Positions 9,065 through 17,896 of a stretch of DNA of 46,725 nt are shown here, in pieces. The DNA is taken from NCBI GenBank assembly GCA_937924445.1, contig CALDSX010000109.1:1-46725 (forward strand). Reading direction: 5' to 3'. The notes under the pieces are model-generated. The model searched no databases. It was not told where the DNA came from and saw only the letters and a program-made list of their open reading frames with translations. Source of the DNA: an uncultured Chthoniobacterales bacterium (GTDB taxonomy: Bacteria > Verrucomicrobiota > Verrucomicrobiia > Chthoniobacterales > CALDSX01). Every line of letters starts with the position of its first letter. Within the stretch, counting starts at the first letter, position 1. The translations under genes and the position numbers were made by a program.

Positions 9065-9814
9065 ATGGCCACCTTCCGTCCGGTCATCATTATCCCCTCT
9101 TTTAACACGGGGGCAATACTTCTAACGACCGTGCGTCGGGCGTTAGAGGCCGCCCATCCATATCATGTGCTGGTTTCTTTGGACGGTTGTAGGGACGACA
9201 GCGCCCAATCTCTGGCCCCTTTGGTGGACAGATACGAAGGGCGTCTCAACATCATAATTGACTCACACAACCGCGGCAAGGGTGCCGCAATTCATCGCGG
9301 AACGCTTCGGGCGCGTCTCGAGGGATATACCCACGTTTTGACGATGGATGCCGACGGCCAACATCCCGCCGCCCTTATTCCGGAATTTTTTCGTCTGGGC
9401 GCGAGGTATCCTGACGATTTGATCGCTGGCCAACCGGTCTTTGGTCCGGACGCTCCTATCCTCCGTGTTCTGGGACGCCGGGTGGCGAATTATTTCGCCG
9501 CCATTCAAACACCTGGCGCGGAGCTTGGAGATTCGCTTTTTGGCATGCGACTCTACCCGATTAAGAGATTAATCTCAGCTTTTGAGCAGACGCTCTACGC
9601 GCGTGGTTACGATTTTGACACGGAAATTGCGGTGCGAGTCATCTGGTTGGGATGCCGCGTTCATCCCTTAAACGTGCCAGTGCGGTATTTTCGACGCTCA
9701 GAGGGAGGTGTTTCGCATTACAATTATTTCAGAGACAATATTATTCTTGCATTTTGCCATTTTCGCCTTCTATGCGAATATATCCGCCAGCGACGTGGGC
9801 GAGACTCAGAATGA
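9065..9814 (+). CDS. Family 2 glycosyltransferase
   Basis: A 249-residue GT-A fold glycosyltransferase of the DPM1/GT2 type, which transfers a sugar from a nucleotide donor to a lipid or glycan acceptor. Seen: VIIIPSFNTG at the N-terminus, VSLDGCRDDS, NRGKGAAIHRGTL, and the DxD metal site in TMDADGQHP. The frame extends upstream to a TTG at 9035, but ATG 9065 gives the normal family start, so it is preferred. There are no membrane helices beyond a weak hydrophobic patch near the C-terminus. It lies between topB and recA with no clear functional link. The acceptor is unknown; lipid-linked sugar synthesis or envelope glycan assembly is plausible. Confidence 0.85.
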   Translation: MATFRPVIIIPSFNTGAILLTTVRRALEAAHPYHVLVSLDGCRDDSAQSLAPLVDRYEGRLNIIIDSHNRGKGAAIHRGTLRARLEGYTHVLTMDADGQHPAALIPEFFRLGARYPDDLIAGQPVFGPDAPILRVLGRRVANYFAAIQTPGAELGDSLFGMRLYPIKRLISAFEQTLYARGYDFDTEIAVRVIWLGCRVHPLNVPVRYFRRSEGGVSHYNYFRDNIILAFCHFRLLCEYIRQRRGRDSE

Positions 9815-9877
9815 AATTCGCTGCAGAGTTGCAGACCCACATTATCTTGCCCTCCCGGAATCAATTTTCTGACAGCT

Positions 9878-10945
9878 ATGGCCGCTAAATCAACAAAACC
9901 CGACGAACCCACCCTGGACAAACTTGCCGAAGACAAGATGGCAAGTGCGCGTGCAAAAAACTTGGAGTCTGCGCTACAGCAGATTGCAAAAGACTACGGT
10001 GAGGGTGCCATTATGCGCCTTGGTGAGGAGAAGGCTGTTGCTGTTGAGGCTATTCCCACAGGAAATATCCTCATTGATCGCGCGCTCGGCGTGGGCGGTT
10101 TTCCACGCGGTCGGATCGTTGAGGTTTTTGGGCCGGAATCCTCGGGTAAAACAACCCTCACATTGACGGTCATCGCCCAAGCCCAAAAGCGTGGAGGGCT
10201 CGCGGCGTTTATTGATGTGGAACACGCACTCGATCCTCAATATGCGAGGAAACTCGGGGTCAATCTTGACGATCTCCTCGTTTCCCAACCAAGTTCAGGT
10301 GAGGAAGCTTTGCGTATTTGCGAGACTTTGATCCGTTCAAACGCACTCGATGTGATTGTGATCGATTCGGTGGCGGCTCTTGTGACAAAATCCGAGCTCG
10401 AAGGCGAGATCGGCGACGCCACTGTTGGAGCCCAGGCGCGGTTGATGAGTGCTGCCCTGCGGAAGTTAACCGCCATGATCTCAAAGGCCCGCACCATTTG
10501 TATTTTTACAAATCAAATCCGGGAAAAAATCGGCGTAATGTTTGGAAACCCGGAGACGACGCCAGGGGGCAAAGCTCTTAAGTTTTATGCCAGCGTGCGG
10601 GTGGATATTCGACGCATCAGCGCCATCAAACAGCCTGACGGCAGCGTGACAGGCAATAGAACACGGATCAAAGTGGTCAAAAACAAAGTGGCCCCACCTT
10701 TTGCGGAGGCTGAGTTTGACATCATGTATAACGAGGGGATCTCCTCCACAGGCAGTCTTCTCGATCTTGCGCTCGAAAAGAATATTATCGAAAAACGCGG
10801 CTCCTGGCTCTCATACAAAGGGACACAACTCGCCCAGGGCCGAGATGCCGCAAAGGAGACTTTAAAGAACGACCCCAAGCTGTATGCGGAGATTGAGGCC
10901 CATGTTCTTCGCGCCCTCGCGGAAGAGACAGAGACAAAGCGATAG
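9878..10945 (+). CDS. recA: Recombinase RecA
   Basis: A 355-residue RecA, the ATP-dependent strand-exchange protein of homologous recombination and coprotease for LexA-type repressors. The Walker [10 protein letters not shown] is at about residues 85-93. Other hallmarks are [21 protein letters not shown] (Walker B), [24 protein letters not shown] loop 1, [20 protein letters not shown] (loop 2) and [14 protein letters not shown]. The C-terminal domain ends with an acidic/basic tail EETETKR. The length matches the family. I found no LexA-type palindrome I would trust upstream, and no recX follows. The gene is preceded by the GT2 gene with 63 bases between them and no clear Shine-Dalgarno. Confidence 0.98.
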   Translation: MAAKSTKPDEPTLDKLAEDKMASARAKNLESALQQIAKDYGEGAIMRLGEEKAVAVEAIPTGNILIDRALGVGGFPRGRIVEVFGPESSGKTTLTLTVIAQAQKRGGLAAFIDVEHALDPQYARKLGVNLDDLLVSQPSSGEEALRICETLIRSNALDVIVIDSVAALVTKSELEGEIGDATVGAQARLMSAALRKLTAMISKARTICIFTNQIREKIGVMFGNPETTPGGKALKFYASVRVDIRRISAIKQPDGSVTGNRTRIKVVKNKVAPPFAEAEFDIMYNEGISSTGSLLDLALEKNIIEKRGSWLSYKGTQLAQGRDAAKETLKNDPKLYAEIEAHVLRALAEETETKR

Positions 10946-11109
10946 ACTTTTTCTCTCGAACTGTGGCAGAATTTGGCTCTATTTTGGCATCCAAAAAATA
11001 ATCCGACTCGTCCCCGATGGCATGTTTGATACCTCAAACCGAAGCAGAGACTAATTCCGGCGCGTGAGCCGGTGACGGTCGGTGGCTTCCTCACTTTGCC
11101 CAACTGAAA

Positions 11110-11526
11110 ATGAAAAAAATTCTTCTCCTCGATGACAATATCGAAGTGATCCTGCTTTATAACACACTGGTTGGAAGGCTTGGCCACTCAGTCCGCACTT
11201 CTAGCAAGCCTGAAGAAGCTCTCAAAATGATCGAAGAAGAGAATTTTGACCTCATCATCACCGACTTAAAGATGCCAAAAATGGGCGGCATCGAATTCAT
11301 TGAACGAGTTCGCGAGCTCGGTTGCGAGGCAAAAATTATCGTCATTACCGGCTATCCGACGTTGCAGGACGCGCAAAAGTTTAACAAATTCAAAGTCTAT
11401 AAATGCCTCCTCAAACCGGTGCTCATCAAAACTCTCGAACAAACTATCGAAGCCGCATTGGCCGACCCACCACAGGATGTCAGAGTGAATTCACAAACGG
11501 CATTAGGCATGCCCCCCGCAGATTAA
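11110..11526 (+). CDS. Single-domain response regulator
   Basis: A 138-residue protein made of one receiver (CheY-like) domain with no output domain. Key residues are present: acidic pair D8-D9, phospho-acceptor D52 (LIITDLKMP), T80 in VITGYP and K102 in LLKPV. A 25-residue tail follows with no recognisable motif. Such proteins relay phosphate or act by protein contact after phosphorylation by a histidine kinase. No kinase is encoded in the window, so the partner lies elsewhere. It sits 164 bases after recA and 8 to 26 bases before the ABC-like gene, depending on that gene's start, so it may be cotranscribed with it. Confidence 0.88.
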   Translation: MKKILLLDDNIEVILLYNTLVGRLGHSVRTSSKPEEALKMIEEENFDLIITDLKMPKMGGIEFIERVRELGCEAKIIVITGYPTLQDAQKFNKFKVYKCLLKPVLIKTLEQTIEAALADPPQDVRVNSQTALGMPPAD

Positions 11527-11542
11527 CCAGTCTGTGCGGCAG

Positions 11543-13300
11543 ATGACGGGTATGAGTGCCGAGAACGCTGAAAAATCTCCGGCCAGACACCCTTTCCTTA
11601 AACGACTGAGTATATTGGGTCGCCTAGTCGGGGCCCTTGCGGCATTCTTCCATTCTGAGGCAGGCCTTAAGGCAAAGCTACTTTCCATAGCTCTTGTGGC
11701 GTTTCTTTTCGGGATAAATGGTCTGAACGTCTTGCTGAGTTACGTCGGGCGCGATTTTATGTCGGCCATCGAAAACCGCAACCTCGATGTCTTCATCCGA
11801 ATGGCTATCATCTATCTGGTGGTCTTTGCGGTTATCACAACGGTTGCGGTGTTTTTTCGGTTTATGGAAGAACGTCTGGCTTTGTTGTGGCGTCAGTGGC
11901 TGACGCGGCGTTACCTCGACATGTACCTCGGGGGTCGAGTCTATCAGCGCATCGCATCGGCCGGTATGTTACCAAACCCCGACCAAAGAATTGCCGAAGA
12001 TGTGCAAACTTTCACACGCATTAGCATTTCTTTCGGAATACTGTTTTTAAGTGGCTCAATTACAATCGTTGCATTTTCGGGAGTGCTTTGGTCTATCAGC
12101 CACACCCTTTTTCTCGTAGCCGTTACCTATGCGTTGCTTGGGTCGGTCGTCACCGTGCTTATCGGAGCAAAACTCATAGGACTAAACTCAGCCCAGTTCG
12201 ACAAAGAAGCAAGTTTTCGCGCACAACTTGTACACATTCGTGAGAATGCGGAAGCTGTTGCCGTCCTTCATCGCGAACGTCGCCTCAAAGGCAGGCTCAT
12301 CCGCAGCCTAGACGATCTGGTGGCCAACATGAAACGCATCATCGCAATTAACCGGAATTTGAGCTTTTTCACAACAGGATACAATTATCTAATCCAGATC
12401 ATACCTGCGCTGATTGTGGCACCCCTTTTTATTGAGGGCAAAGTCGAGTTTGGAGTTATCACTCAGTCGGGCGTGGCATTTGCGCATTTGATGGGAGCTT
12501 TCTCACTGATTGTCACTCAATTTCAGTCTATTTCTAACTATGCAGCAGTTATTACCCGGCTCGATGCCCTGGACAGAGCAACCATTGCGGCGCGTCGTCC
12601 GCAGACCGGGGGTATTGATGTCGTTGAGCGTGCTGGTAAGGTTGCTTTTGAAAATCTTTGCCTGGTAGATCCCGAGTTCGGCACCCCATTGCTCCTCAAC
12701 TTAACCCTTGAAATTCCAAAAGGGGCTCGCGTTCTTATTTGTGGCAAACCTGGCCTTGCAAAAGTTGCTCTCTTTCGGGCCACAGCGGGGTTCTGGCGCT
12801 CCGGATCGGGTTGCATCATCCGCCCCTCTTTTGACGATATTTTGTTCCTTCCCGAACGCCCTTACCTGCCACCCGGCACACTTCGCGAACTGATGCTGCG
12901 TAGCGCCCAAGATGAACTTGTTTCTGACGAAGAGATCATTCGTGTAATGAATAAACTCGGGCTTGAGCGAGTTCTCACCCGGGCTGGATCGTTGGAGAGT
13001 GAACACCACTGGTCCGAGCTCCTGAGTGATTCGGAACAACAACTCCTTGCAATCGCCCGCCTGTTGCTCGGACAGCCGGAGTTCGTTTTCATAGACAGAC
13101 TCAGCGCGACACTCAGCCGGGAGCAGGTCGCGAATGTTCTTCAAATCTTGGATGAATCAGCCTGTACTCTGATCGCTTTGGGACGGGCAGACGATACAGT
13201 AGCGCATTTCAACGGGGTGCTTGAAATTCGTCCCAACGGCTCATGGTTATACCGTGAGCAATGTCCCCTCAACCGCCGTGCAGTAGCCACACCTTCATGA
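11543..13300 (+). CDS. SbmA/YddA-type ABC protein, ATPase domain degenerate
   Basis: About 585 residues. The N-terminal 340 residues are an ABC_membrane_2 (SbmA/BacA, YddA, ABCD/PMP70) transmembrane domain: LNVLLSYVGRDFMSAIENR, WRQWLTRRYLDMYL and NPDQRIAEDVQTF are family hallmarks, with about six helices. The C-terminal ATPase-like domain has lost its catalytic motifs. Walker A reads GKPGLAKVA instead of GxxGxGKS/T, the signature reads LSDSEQQ instead of LSxGE, Walker B ends FVFIDR instead of a DE pair, and the H-loop histidine of the usual VGHR is gone (LGRADD). The frame itself is open, so this is a protein with a dead ATPase rather than an obvious pseudogene. Starts at 11534 (GTG), 11543 and 11552 (ATG) are all possible. 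The next gene overlaps as ATGA. Confidence 0.85.
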   Translation: MTGMSAENAEKSPARHPFLKRLSILGRLVGALAAFFHSEAGLKAKLLSIALVAFLFGINGLNVLLSYVGRDFMSAIENRNLDVFIRMAIIYLVVFAVITTVAVFFRFMEERLALLWRQWLTRRYLDMYLGGRVYQRIASAGMLPNPDQRIAEDVQTFTRISISFGILFLSGSITIVAFSGVLWSISHTLFLVAVTYALLGSVVTVLIGAKLIGLNSAQFDKEASFRAQLVHIRENAEAVAVLHRERRLKGRLIRSLDDLVANMKRIIAINRNLSFFTTGYNYLIQIIPALIVAPLFIEGKVEFGVITQSGVAFAHLMGAFSLIVTQFQSISNYAAVITRLDALDRATIAARRPQTGGIDVVERAGKVAFENLCLVDPEFGTPLLLNLTLEIPKGARVLICGKPGLAKVALFRATAGFWRSGSGCIIRPSFDDILFLPERPYLPPGTLRELMLRSAQDELVSDEEIIRVMNKLGLERVLTRAGSLESEHHWSELLSDSEQQLLAIARLLLGQPEFVFIDRLSATLSREQVANVLQILDESACTLIALGRADDTVAHFNGVLEIRPNGSWLYREQCPLNRRAVATPS

Positions 13301-14790
13301 GCTTATCTAAGACACCCTGCGTGAAATCCGCCTCTCTTGCGGCGGTTTTCCTGACAGCTTTGGCCCTTCATCTGCTCGGGGCATGGGCATTCCCGCTGGT
13401 GGACCGCGACGAACCGAGGTTTGCAGAGGCCTCGCGAGAAATGATTCAGCGGGGAGACTTCATTACACCATATTTCAACGGCCAACCCCGCTACGACAAA
13501 CCCCCGCTGATTTATTGGCTTCAGGCAGCGGCTTTTCAGATCATTGGCGCATCGGAGTTTAGTGCGCGCCTTCCCTCCGCATGGGCGGCCGCTCTGGCCG
13601 CTCTCTTTGTCTCTCTTTTTGCGAGTCGATTTGCCATGGCGAATGGTGAGCAGGGTGCGGCACGGGCAGGTTTTTGGGCTGCAACGCTCTTTACGTTTTG
13701 TCTTCAAGTCATAGCCCATGCGAAAGCTGCCGTTGCAGATATGGCCATGATTTCATGCGTCGCCGGAGGCTATTGGGCAGCTTGGGAATCTTCACGTGCA
13801 AAAGGTGCTGCGTTGGCAGGGTGGTTTACAGGACTAACCGCCGCCCTTGGTCTTGGTTTCCTCGCCAAAGGCCCCATCGCATGGGCGCCTCTTCTGCTCT
13901 TGGCTCTCTCTCTTCGCGCTTCGGGGCGTCGACGGCTAGCGTTCATTCTGCCACCCCTTGCTCTTGCTTTCTCTCTTGGAATTGTTGCTCTTTGGGGAGT
14001 GCCGGCACTTGACGCGACAAAGGGCGAGTTTTTTCATGTTGGCATCGGAAAACATGTTATCCAGCGCGGTATTTCCGCCCAGGAGGGGCACGGTTCAGCC
14101 AACTTGACAGAATACATCCTCCTGCTGCCTTTTTATTTTGTGACGATTTTCGTGAGTTTTCTGCCCTGGAGCACCGCCCTGCCTGGCTGGCTACGGTCGG
14201 TATGGCGGAAAGAGCGGCCGATTGCGGAATACCCTATGCTCTGGACAGCAGGAGTGGTCTTTACCCTTTTTACGCTTTACAAAACAAAACTTCCCCACTA
14301 TACCCTCCCGGCATTTCCGCTGCTGGCTTTAATGCTTTCGCGTTATCTTCTGGAGCGCGGTTATTCTGATTGCTGGCTGCGCAGAAAATTACTCGTGATG
14401 TGGCTTCTTGTCTGTTTTATCACGCTTGCCGGGCCGTTTGGTGATTATTTTTTCCCCTCAAAACGAGTTGCGGAAGTCGCCCTCCCATATTTGGGGGCGG
14501 ACGGTGAATTTGCCTCGACAGATTACCGCGAGCCGAGTTTGGTCTGGTATATGCGTCGAGGGACAACCTCCCTGCATCAGATTGTGAAACCGCGCGAAGC
14601 AGTGCGGTTCCTCTCAAATACCGAAAAACCGCGCCTGCTCGTATTATCCGAAGAATCTGCGCGGGATATTTCTGGCCTCAACGATTTTCCCCTGCTCGGA
14701 ACCGTTGAGGGGATCAATCTCGCACGGGGGCGCAAGGTGAAGCTGATGATCTACACCAACCGCACTTGCGAGGGCAAGCCTGCCGGGTAA
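13297..14790 (+). CDS. ArnT/PMT-like glycosyltransferase
   Basis: A 497-residue integral membrane glycosyltransferase of the PMT_2/ArnT (GT-C) class, which moves a sugar from a polyprenyl-phosphate donor to an acceptor at the periplasmic face. The first helix is followed by the catalytic loop DRDEPRFAEASREM (about residues 36-49) and then YFNGQPRYDKPPLIYWLQ, the GT-C signature. About eleven more hydrophobic segments follow, including FLAKGPIAWAPLLLLAL, and then a soluble C-terminal part. ATG 13297 overlaps the stop of the ABC-like gene as ATGA; a longer frame from 13261 exists but is less likely. Coupling to that SbmA/YddA-like membrane protein hints at a shared envelope role. Acceptor and sugar are unknown. 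Confidence 0.85.
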   Translation: MSLSKTPCVKSASLAAVFLTALALHLLGAWAFPLVDRDEPRFAEASREMIQRGDFITPYFNGQPRYDKPPLIYWLQAAAFQIIGASEFSARLPSAWAAALAALFVSLFASRFAMANGEQGAARAGFWAATLFTFCLQVIAHAKAAVADMAMISCVAGGYWAAWESSRAKGAALAGWFTGLTAALGLGFLAKGPIAWAPLLLLALSLRASGRRRLAFILPPLALAFSLGIVALWGVPALDATKGEFFHVGIGKHVIQRGISAQEGHGSANLTEYILLLPFYFVTIFVSFLPWSTALPGWLRSVWRKERPIAEYPMLWTAGVVFTLFTLYKTKLPHYTLPAFPLLALMLSRYLLERGYSDCWLRRKLLVMWLLVCFITLAGPFGDYFFPSKRVAEVALPYLGADGEFASTDYREPSLVWYMRRGTTSLHQIVKPREAVRFLSNTEKPRLLVLSEESARDISGLNDFPLLGTVEGINLARGRKVKLMIYTNRTCEGKPAG

Positions 14791-14804
14791 ATATTTTACA
14801 ATGT

Positions 14805-15596
14805 ATGCCTGAGTTTATAAAAACGCTCTTCTGGGCCGGAGTTCTTTTTTTAGCTGCCTATTTTTTATGGGAAGAATTGCGGCCGCCAGAGGACAAAGAG
14901 CCCCCGCAAAAAATCACTCCTCAGGCGATGGCCGAGGAAAAGATGTATTTGGCTGAGCATTATTCGGCCGATCCGAAACAACTCCGCAAGATTCTTTTAT
15001 GGTATCTTGCTAGCGAATCCCGCGATACACCAGGTGACGTGGCTCAGATTTTCAGTCGTTCTAAACACCCGGAATTATTTCAGGGCTGTATTATTGAGGC
15101 GATTGCCCACCAGAATCCTTTAATCCGTCGTAACGCCGCCGAAGTTGCCGGGCTGATGCGGCTCTCTGCTGCCAGGCCTGTCCTCGAAAGTCGCGTTCAG
15201 GATGCGTCGCGCGATGTCCAGCGTGCCGTTGTTAATGCCCTCAAGATAGTCGGAGATGAACGATCTCTGTTTGCTCTGGTGCTGGCTCTGAAGTCCTCTG
15301 CTTGGGAGATTCGTCTTGAGGCTGCTGAAGCCCTGGGCTATCACGGTGGTCCGAAAGCAATTCGATTTCTTTGGTCAGCTCTCAACGACCGCGAACCTTT
15401 GGTAAGTGACAGCGCCGCGGCGGCCATTATGAAAATCGCGCAAACCCACCGCGCAAAAGCGTTGCCTTTTTTAGAACCCAAAGTCGCCGATCCTATCCCT
15501 CAAAGAGCGGAACTTGCACGACGTGCTGTTGCTGTAGCCGTGGCGCTCCCCGAAAACTCCGCCTCCGAGGAAGAAAAAACTTCCGGTGGCACTTGA
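14805..15596 (+). CDS. Membrane-anchored HEAT-repeat protein
   Basis: A 263-residue protein with one N-terminal membrane helix (TLFWAGVLFLAAYFLW) followed by a proline-rich linker and an alpha-helical domain of HEAT-like repeats (ARPVLESRVQDASRDVQRAV, ALVLALKSSAWEIRLEAAEA and similar). Such repeats form protein-binding solenoids; no catalytic motif is seen. The open frame could start at 14766, overlapping the glycosyltransferase, but ATG 14805 places the hydrophobic anchor at the very N-terminus and is preferred. The C-terminus is low complexity (SEEEKTSGGT). It probably faces the periplasm. No specific function can be named. Confidence 0.72.
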   Translation: MPEFIKTLFWAGVLFLAAYFLWEELRPPEDKEPPQKITPQAMAEEKMYLAEHYSADPKQLRKILLWYLASESRDTPGDVAQIFSRSKHPELFQGCIIEAIAHQNPLIRRNAAEVAGLMRLSAARPVLESRVQDASRDVQRAVVNALKIVGDERSLFALVLALKSSAWEIRLEAAEALGYHGGPKAIRFLWSALNDREPLVSDSAAAAIMKIAQTHRAKALPFLEPKVADPIPQRAELARRAVAVAVALPENSASEEEKTSGGT

Positions 15597-15668
15597 CGCG
15601 CCCGCCGCTCTGACGACACTGGCGATGTGTTCATATGACTTTTAAAAACTCCGCAGGAACATAACTCC

Positions 15669-16856
15669 ATGAATATTCACGAATACCAGGCTAGGGAACT
15701 GTTAGCAAAATTTGATGTTGCAACCCCACGAGGTGAAGTTGCCTTCTCCCCCGATGAAGCCGAGCGCATTGCCCGCGCGTTAGGCACCAACCGGCTCGTT
15801 GTCAAAGCGCAAATCCATGCAGGTGGACGCGGGAAAGGAACCTTCACCAACGGGTTCCAGGGAGGGGTGCATGTCTGTAAGACATCGAACCAGGTTCGGG
15901 ATATTGCCGAGAAAATGATCGGTAAGACTCTCGTCACCCACCAAACCGGAACCGGGGGGCGGCTTGTCTCCAAGGTGCTGGTCGGCGAAGGTGTTGAAAT
16001 TCAACGGGAGTTGTATTTTGCCATCCTTCTCGATCGTGCAACAAGCGCCCCTGTCGTGGTCGCATCCACACGCGGCGGCGTGGATATCGAGACGGTAGCG
16101 GCCCAAAACCCGGAAGAGATCGTCCGAGAGGCCATTCATCCTTCATTCGGGTTGCAACCGTTTCAAACACGCAAGCTCTCTCGAAAGCTCGGGTTCAATT
16201 CTCTCGAAATGCGGCCAGCCTGCAAACTGATGTCCCGACTTTACCACCTATTCATTAAATGCGACTGCTCGCTTGTGGAGATAAATCCCCTCGTTGTCAC
16301 CAAGGGAGGCGATGTCTTTGCGCTCGACGCCAAAATCAACTTCGACGACAATGCTCTCTGGCGACACCCGGAAATTCTGGCCATGCGTGACACTGCGGAG
16401 GAAGATCCGCGCGAAGTTGAAGCCTCGAAATCGAACCTTAACTACATCGGTCTCGACGGCTCAATCGCCTGTATGGTCAATGGTGCCGGTCTTGCCATGG
16501 CCACTATGGATATCATCCATCATTACGGAGGGTCCCCGGCCAATTTCCTTGACGTGGGCGGGGGAGCAAACGAAAACCAGGTAACTGAAGCTTTTAAAAT
16601 CCTCACAGCCAACCCCGGAGTTAAGGCTATATTTGTAAATATCTTCGGAGGGATTATGAAGTGCGATGTCATCGCTCAAGGCATTGTCAACGCGGCGAAA
16701 AGCGTTGCCCTCAATGTGCCCCTCATTGTTCGCCTTGAAGGAACTAACGTCGAGGCTGGCAAAGCGCTGCTCAGCAAATCCGGTTTAAAAATGCAGACAT
16801 CTTCCGATCTTGCCGAGGCTGCACGCATGGCCGTTGAGGCTGCAAAGGCCGCCTGA
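15669..16856 (+). CDS. sucC: Succinate-CoA ligase, ADP-forming, beta subunit
   Basis: A 395-residue SucC, the subunit of succinyl-CoA synthetase that binds nucleotide and succinate. It starts [15 protein letters not shown], typical of the family. It contains the ATP-grasp region ([50 protein letters not shown]), then [24 protein letters not shown] and [13 protein letters not shown] of the CoA-ligase domain. AGGA about 10 bases upstream could serve as SD. The alpha subunit gene sucD, normally directly downstream, is absent: the next gene encodes a TRAP-associated lipoprotein. SucD must be encoded elsewhere for this enzyme to act in the TCA cycle. Confidence 0.96.
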   Translation: MNIHEYQARELLAKFDVATPRGEVAFSPDEAERIARALGTNRLVVKAQIHAGGRGKGTFTNGFQGGVHVCKTSNQVRDIAEKMIGKTLVTHQTGTGGRLVSKVLVGEGVEIQRELYFAILLDRATSAPVVVASTRGGVDIETVAAQNPEEIVREAIHPSFGLQPFQTRKLSRKLGFNSLEMRPACKLMSRLYHLFIKCDCSLVEINPLVVTKGGDVFALDAKINFDDNALWRHPEILAMRDTAEEDPREVEASKSNLNYIGLDGSIACMVNGAGLAMATMDIIHHYGGSPANFLDVGGGANENQVTEAFKILTANPGVKAIFVNIFGGIMKCDVIAQGIVNAAKSVALNVPLIVRLEGTNVEAGKALLSKSGLKMQTSSDLAEAARMAVEAAKAA

Positions 16857-16932
16857 GCCGCTGCGCCGACCCTCTGGCCCCGGCCTCTGGCAGCTAAATC
16901 CTCCGTTGCGCCGCGCCTCTTGCCCTCCAACG

Positions 16933-17847
16933 ATGCGATCTCCTTTCCCGTTTTTACTCGCCTTGACGGCTACGATTGGGCTTGCCGGATGTGCTGGCGC
17001 AATAAAACGCGCCGCCGTCAATTCCCTTGCCGAAGCACTTTCCGCCGGCGGTACGGTTTACAGTGGAGACGACTCGCCATTACTCATTCGCGAGGCAACA
17101 CCTTTTGGTCTGAAGCTCATGGAAACACTTCTCGCCGAGAGTCCAAACCATGAAAAACTCCTTCTCGCAACCGCTCAAGGTTTTACCCAATACGCTTTCG
17201 CCTTCGTTAAACAAGATGCCGACGAGATCGAGGATCAAGATTTCGAAAAAGCGGTCGCCATTCGAAGTGAGGCGCGTAAACTCTTGTATCGCGCCCGAGA
17301 CTACGCCTTTCGCGCAATTGACGTTCGTCATCCCGGTTTTGCCACGCAGATCAATTCTGCCCATGTCACCGCCCTCGCGCGCCTCTCTAAACGTGATGTT
17401 CCGGAACTCTACTGGGGCGGTGCCGCATGGGGTGCAGCCATCTCGCTCTCAAAGGATGATCCCCTCGCTCTCGCGGATCTCCCGATCGTTGAGGCCATCA
17501 TGGAACGTGCTCTTGCCCTCGATGAAACCTATGATAACGGTGCCATTCACGGCTTCTTCATCTCCTACGAGATGTCCCGGCTCGGAGGCACCGAGACCAA
17601 TGCAAAACGCGCACGCGAGCATTTCAGACGTGCCAACGAATTGGCCCAAGGCCGTAACGCCGGAAATTTTGTTGCGCTCGCCGAAGCCGTCGCCCTTCCT
17701 CTTGAAGACAAGGCCGAGTTTGAATCACTCCTCCACCAGGCACTCGCTATTAAACCTGACGAGGATAAAACCACACGTCTCGCAAATATCATTTTTCAGC
17801 AACGAGCAAGATGGTTGCTCCAACGAATGGATCGTCTTTTTCTCTAA
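16933..17847 (+). CDS. tatT: TRAP transporter TatT-type lipoprotein
   Basis: A 304-residue lipoprotein of the TatT family (TRAP-associated T component; Treponema pallidum TP0956 is the reference). The signal peptide MRSPFPFLLALTATIGLAGC ends in a lipobox with Cys20. The mature part is alpha-helical with TPR-like segments (ARKLLYRARDYAFRAIDVRH, WGGAAWGAAISLSKDDPLA, VEAIMERALALDETYDNGAI, AREHFRRANELAQGRNAGNF). TatT is known to bind the DctP-like partner, here the next gene. The frame is open from 16810, but ATG 16933 gives the lipoprotein signal and is chosen. Gene order T, P, QM is that of T. pallidum. The substrate is unknown. Confidence 0.85.
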   Translation: MRSPFPFLLALTATIGLAGCAGAIKRAAVNSLAEALSAGGTVYSGDDSPLLIREATPFGLKLMETLLAESPNHEKLLLATAQGFTQYAFAFVKQDADEIEDQDFEKAVAIRSEARKLLYRARDYAFRAIDVRHPGFATQINSAHVTALARLSKRDVPELYWGGAAWGAAISLSKDDPLALADLPIVEAIMERALALDETYDNGAIHGFFISYEMSRLGGTETNAKRAREHFRRANELAQGRNAGNFVALAEAVALPLEDKAEFESLLHQALAIKPDEDKTTRLANIIFQQRARWLLQRMDRLFL

Positions 17848-17896
17848 CCTTTGCAGGGGGCTTTGACGTGGATATTCTTTAGCATAACCTCCCTGA

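Noticed and set aside
10946-11109. Riboswitch or small RNA between recA and the response regulator
   Set aside because: Only a short GC-rich partial hairpin (ccggcgcgtgagccgg) was seen; it matches no known riboswitch core and has no terminator.
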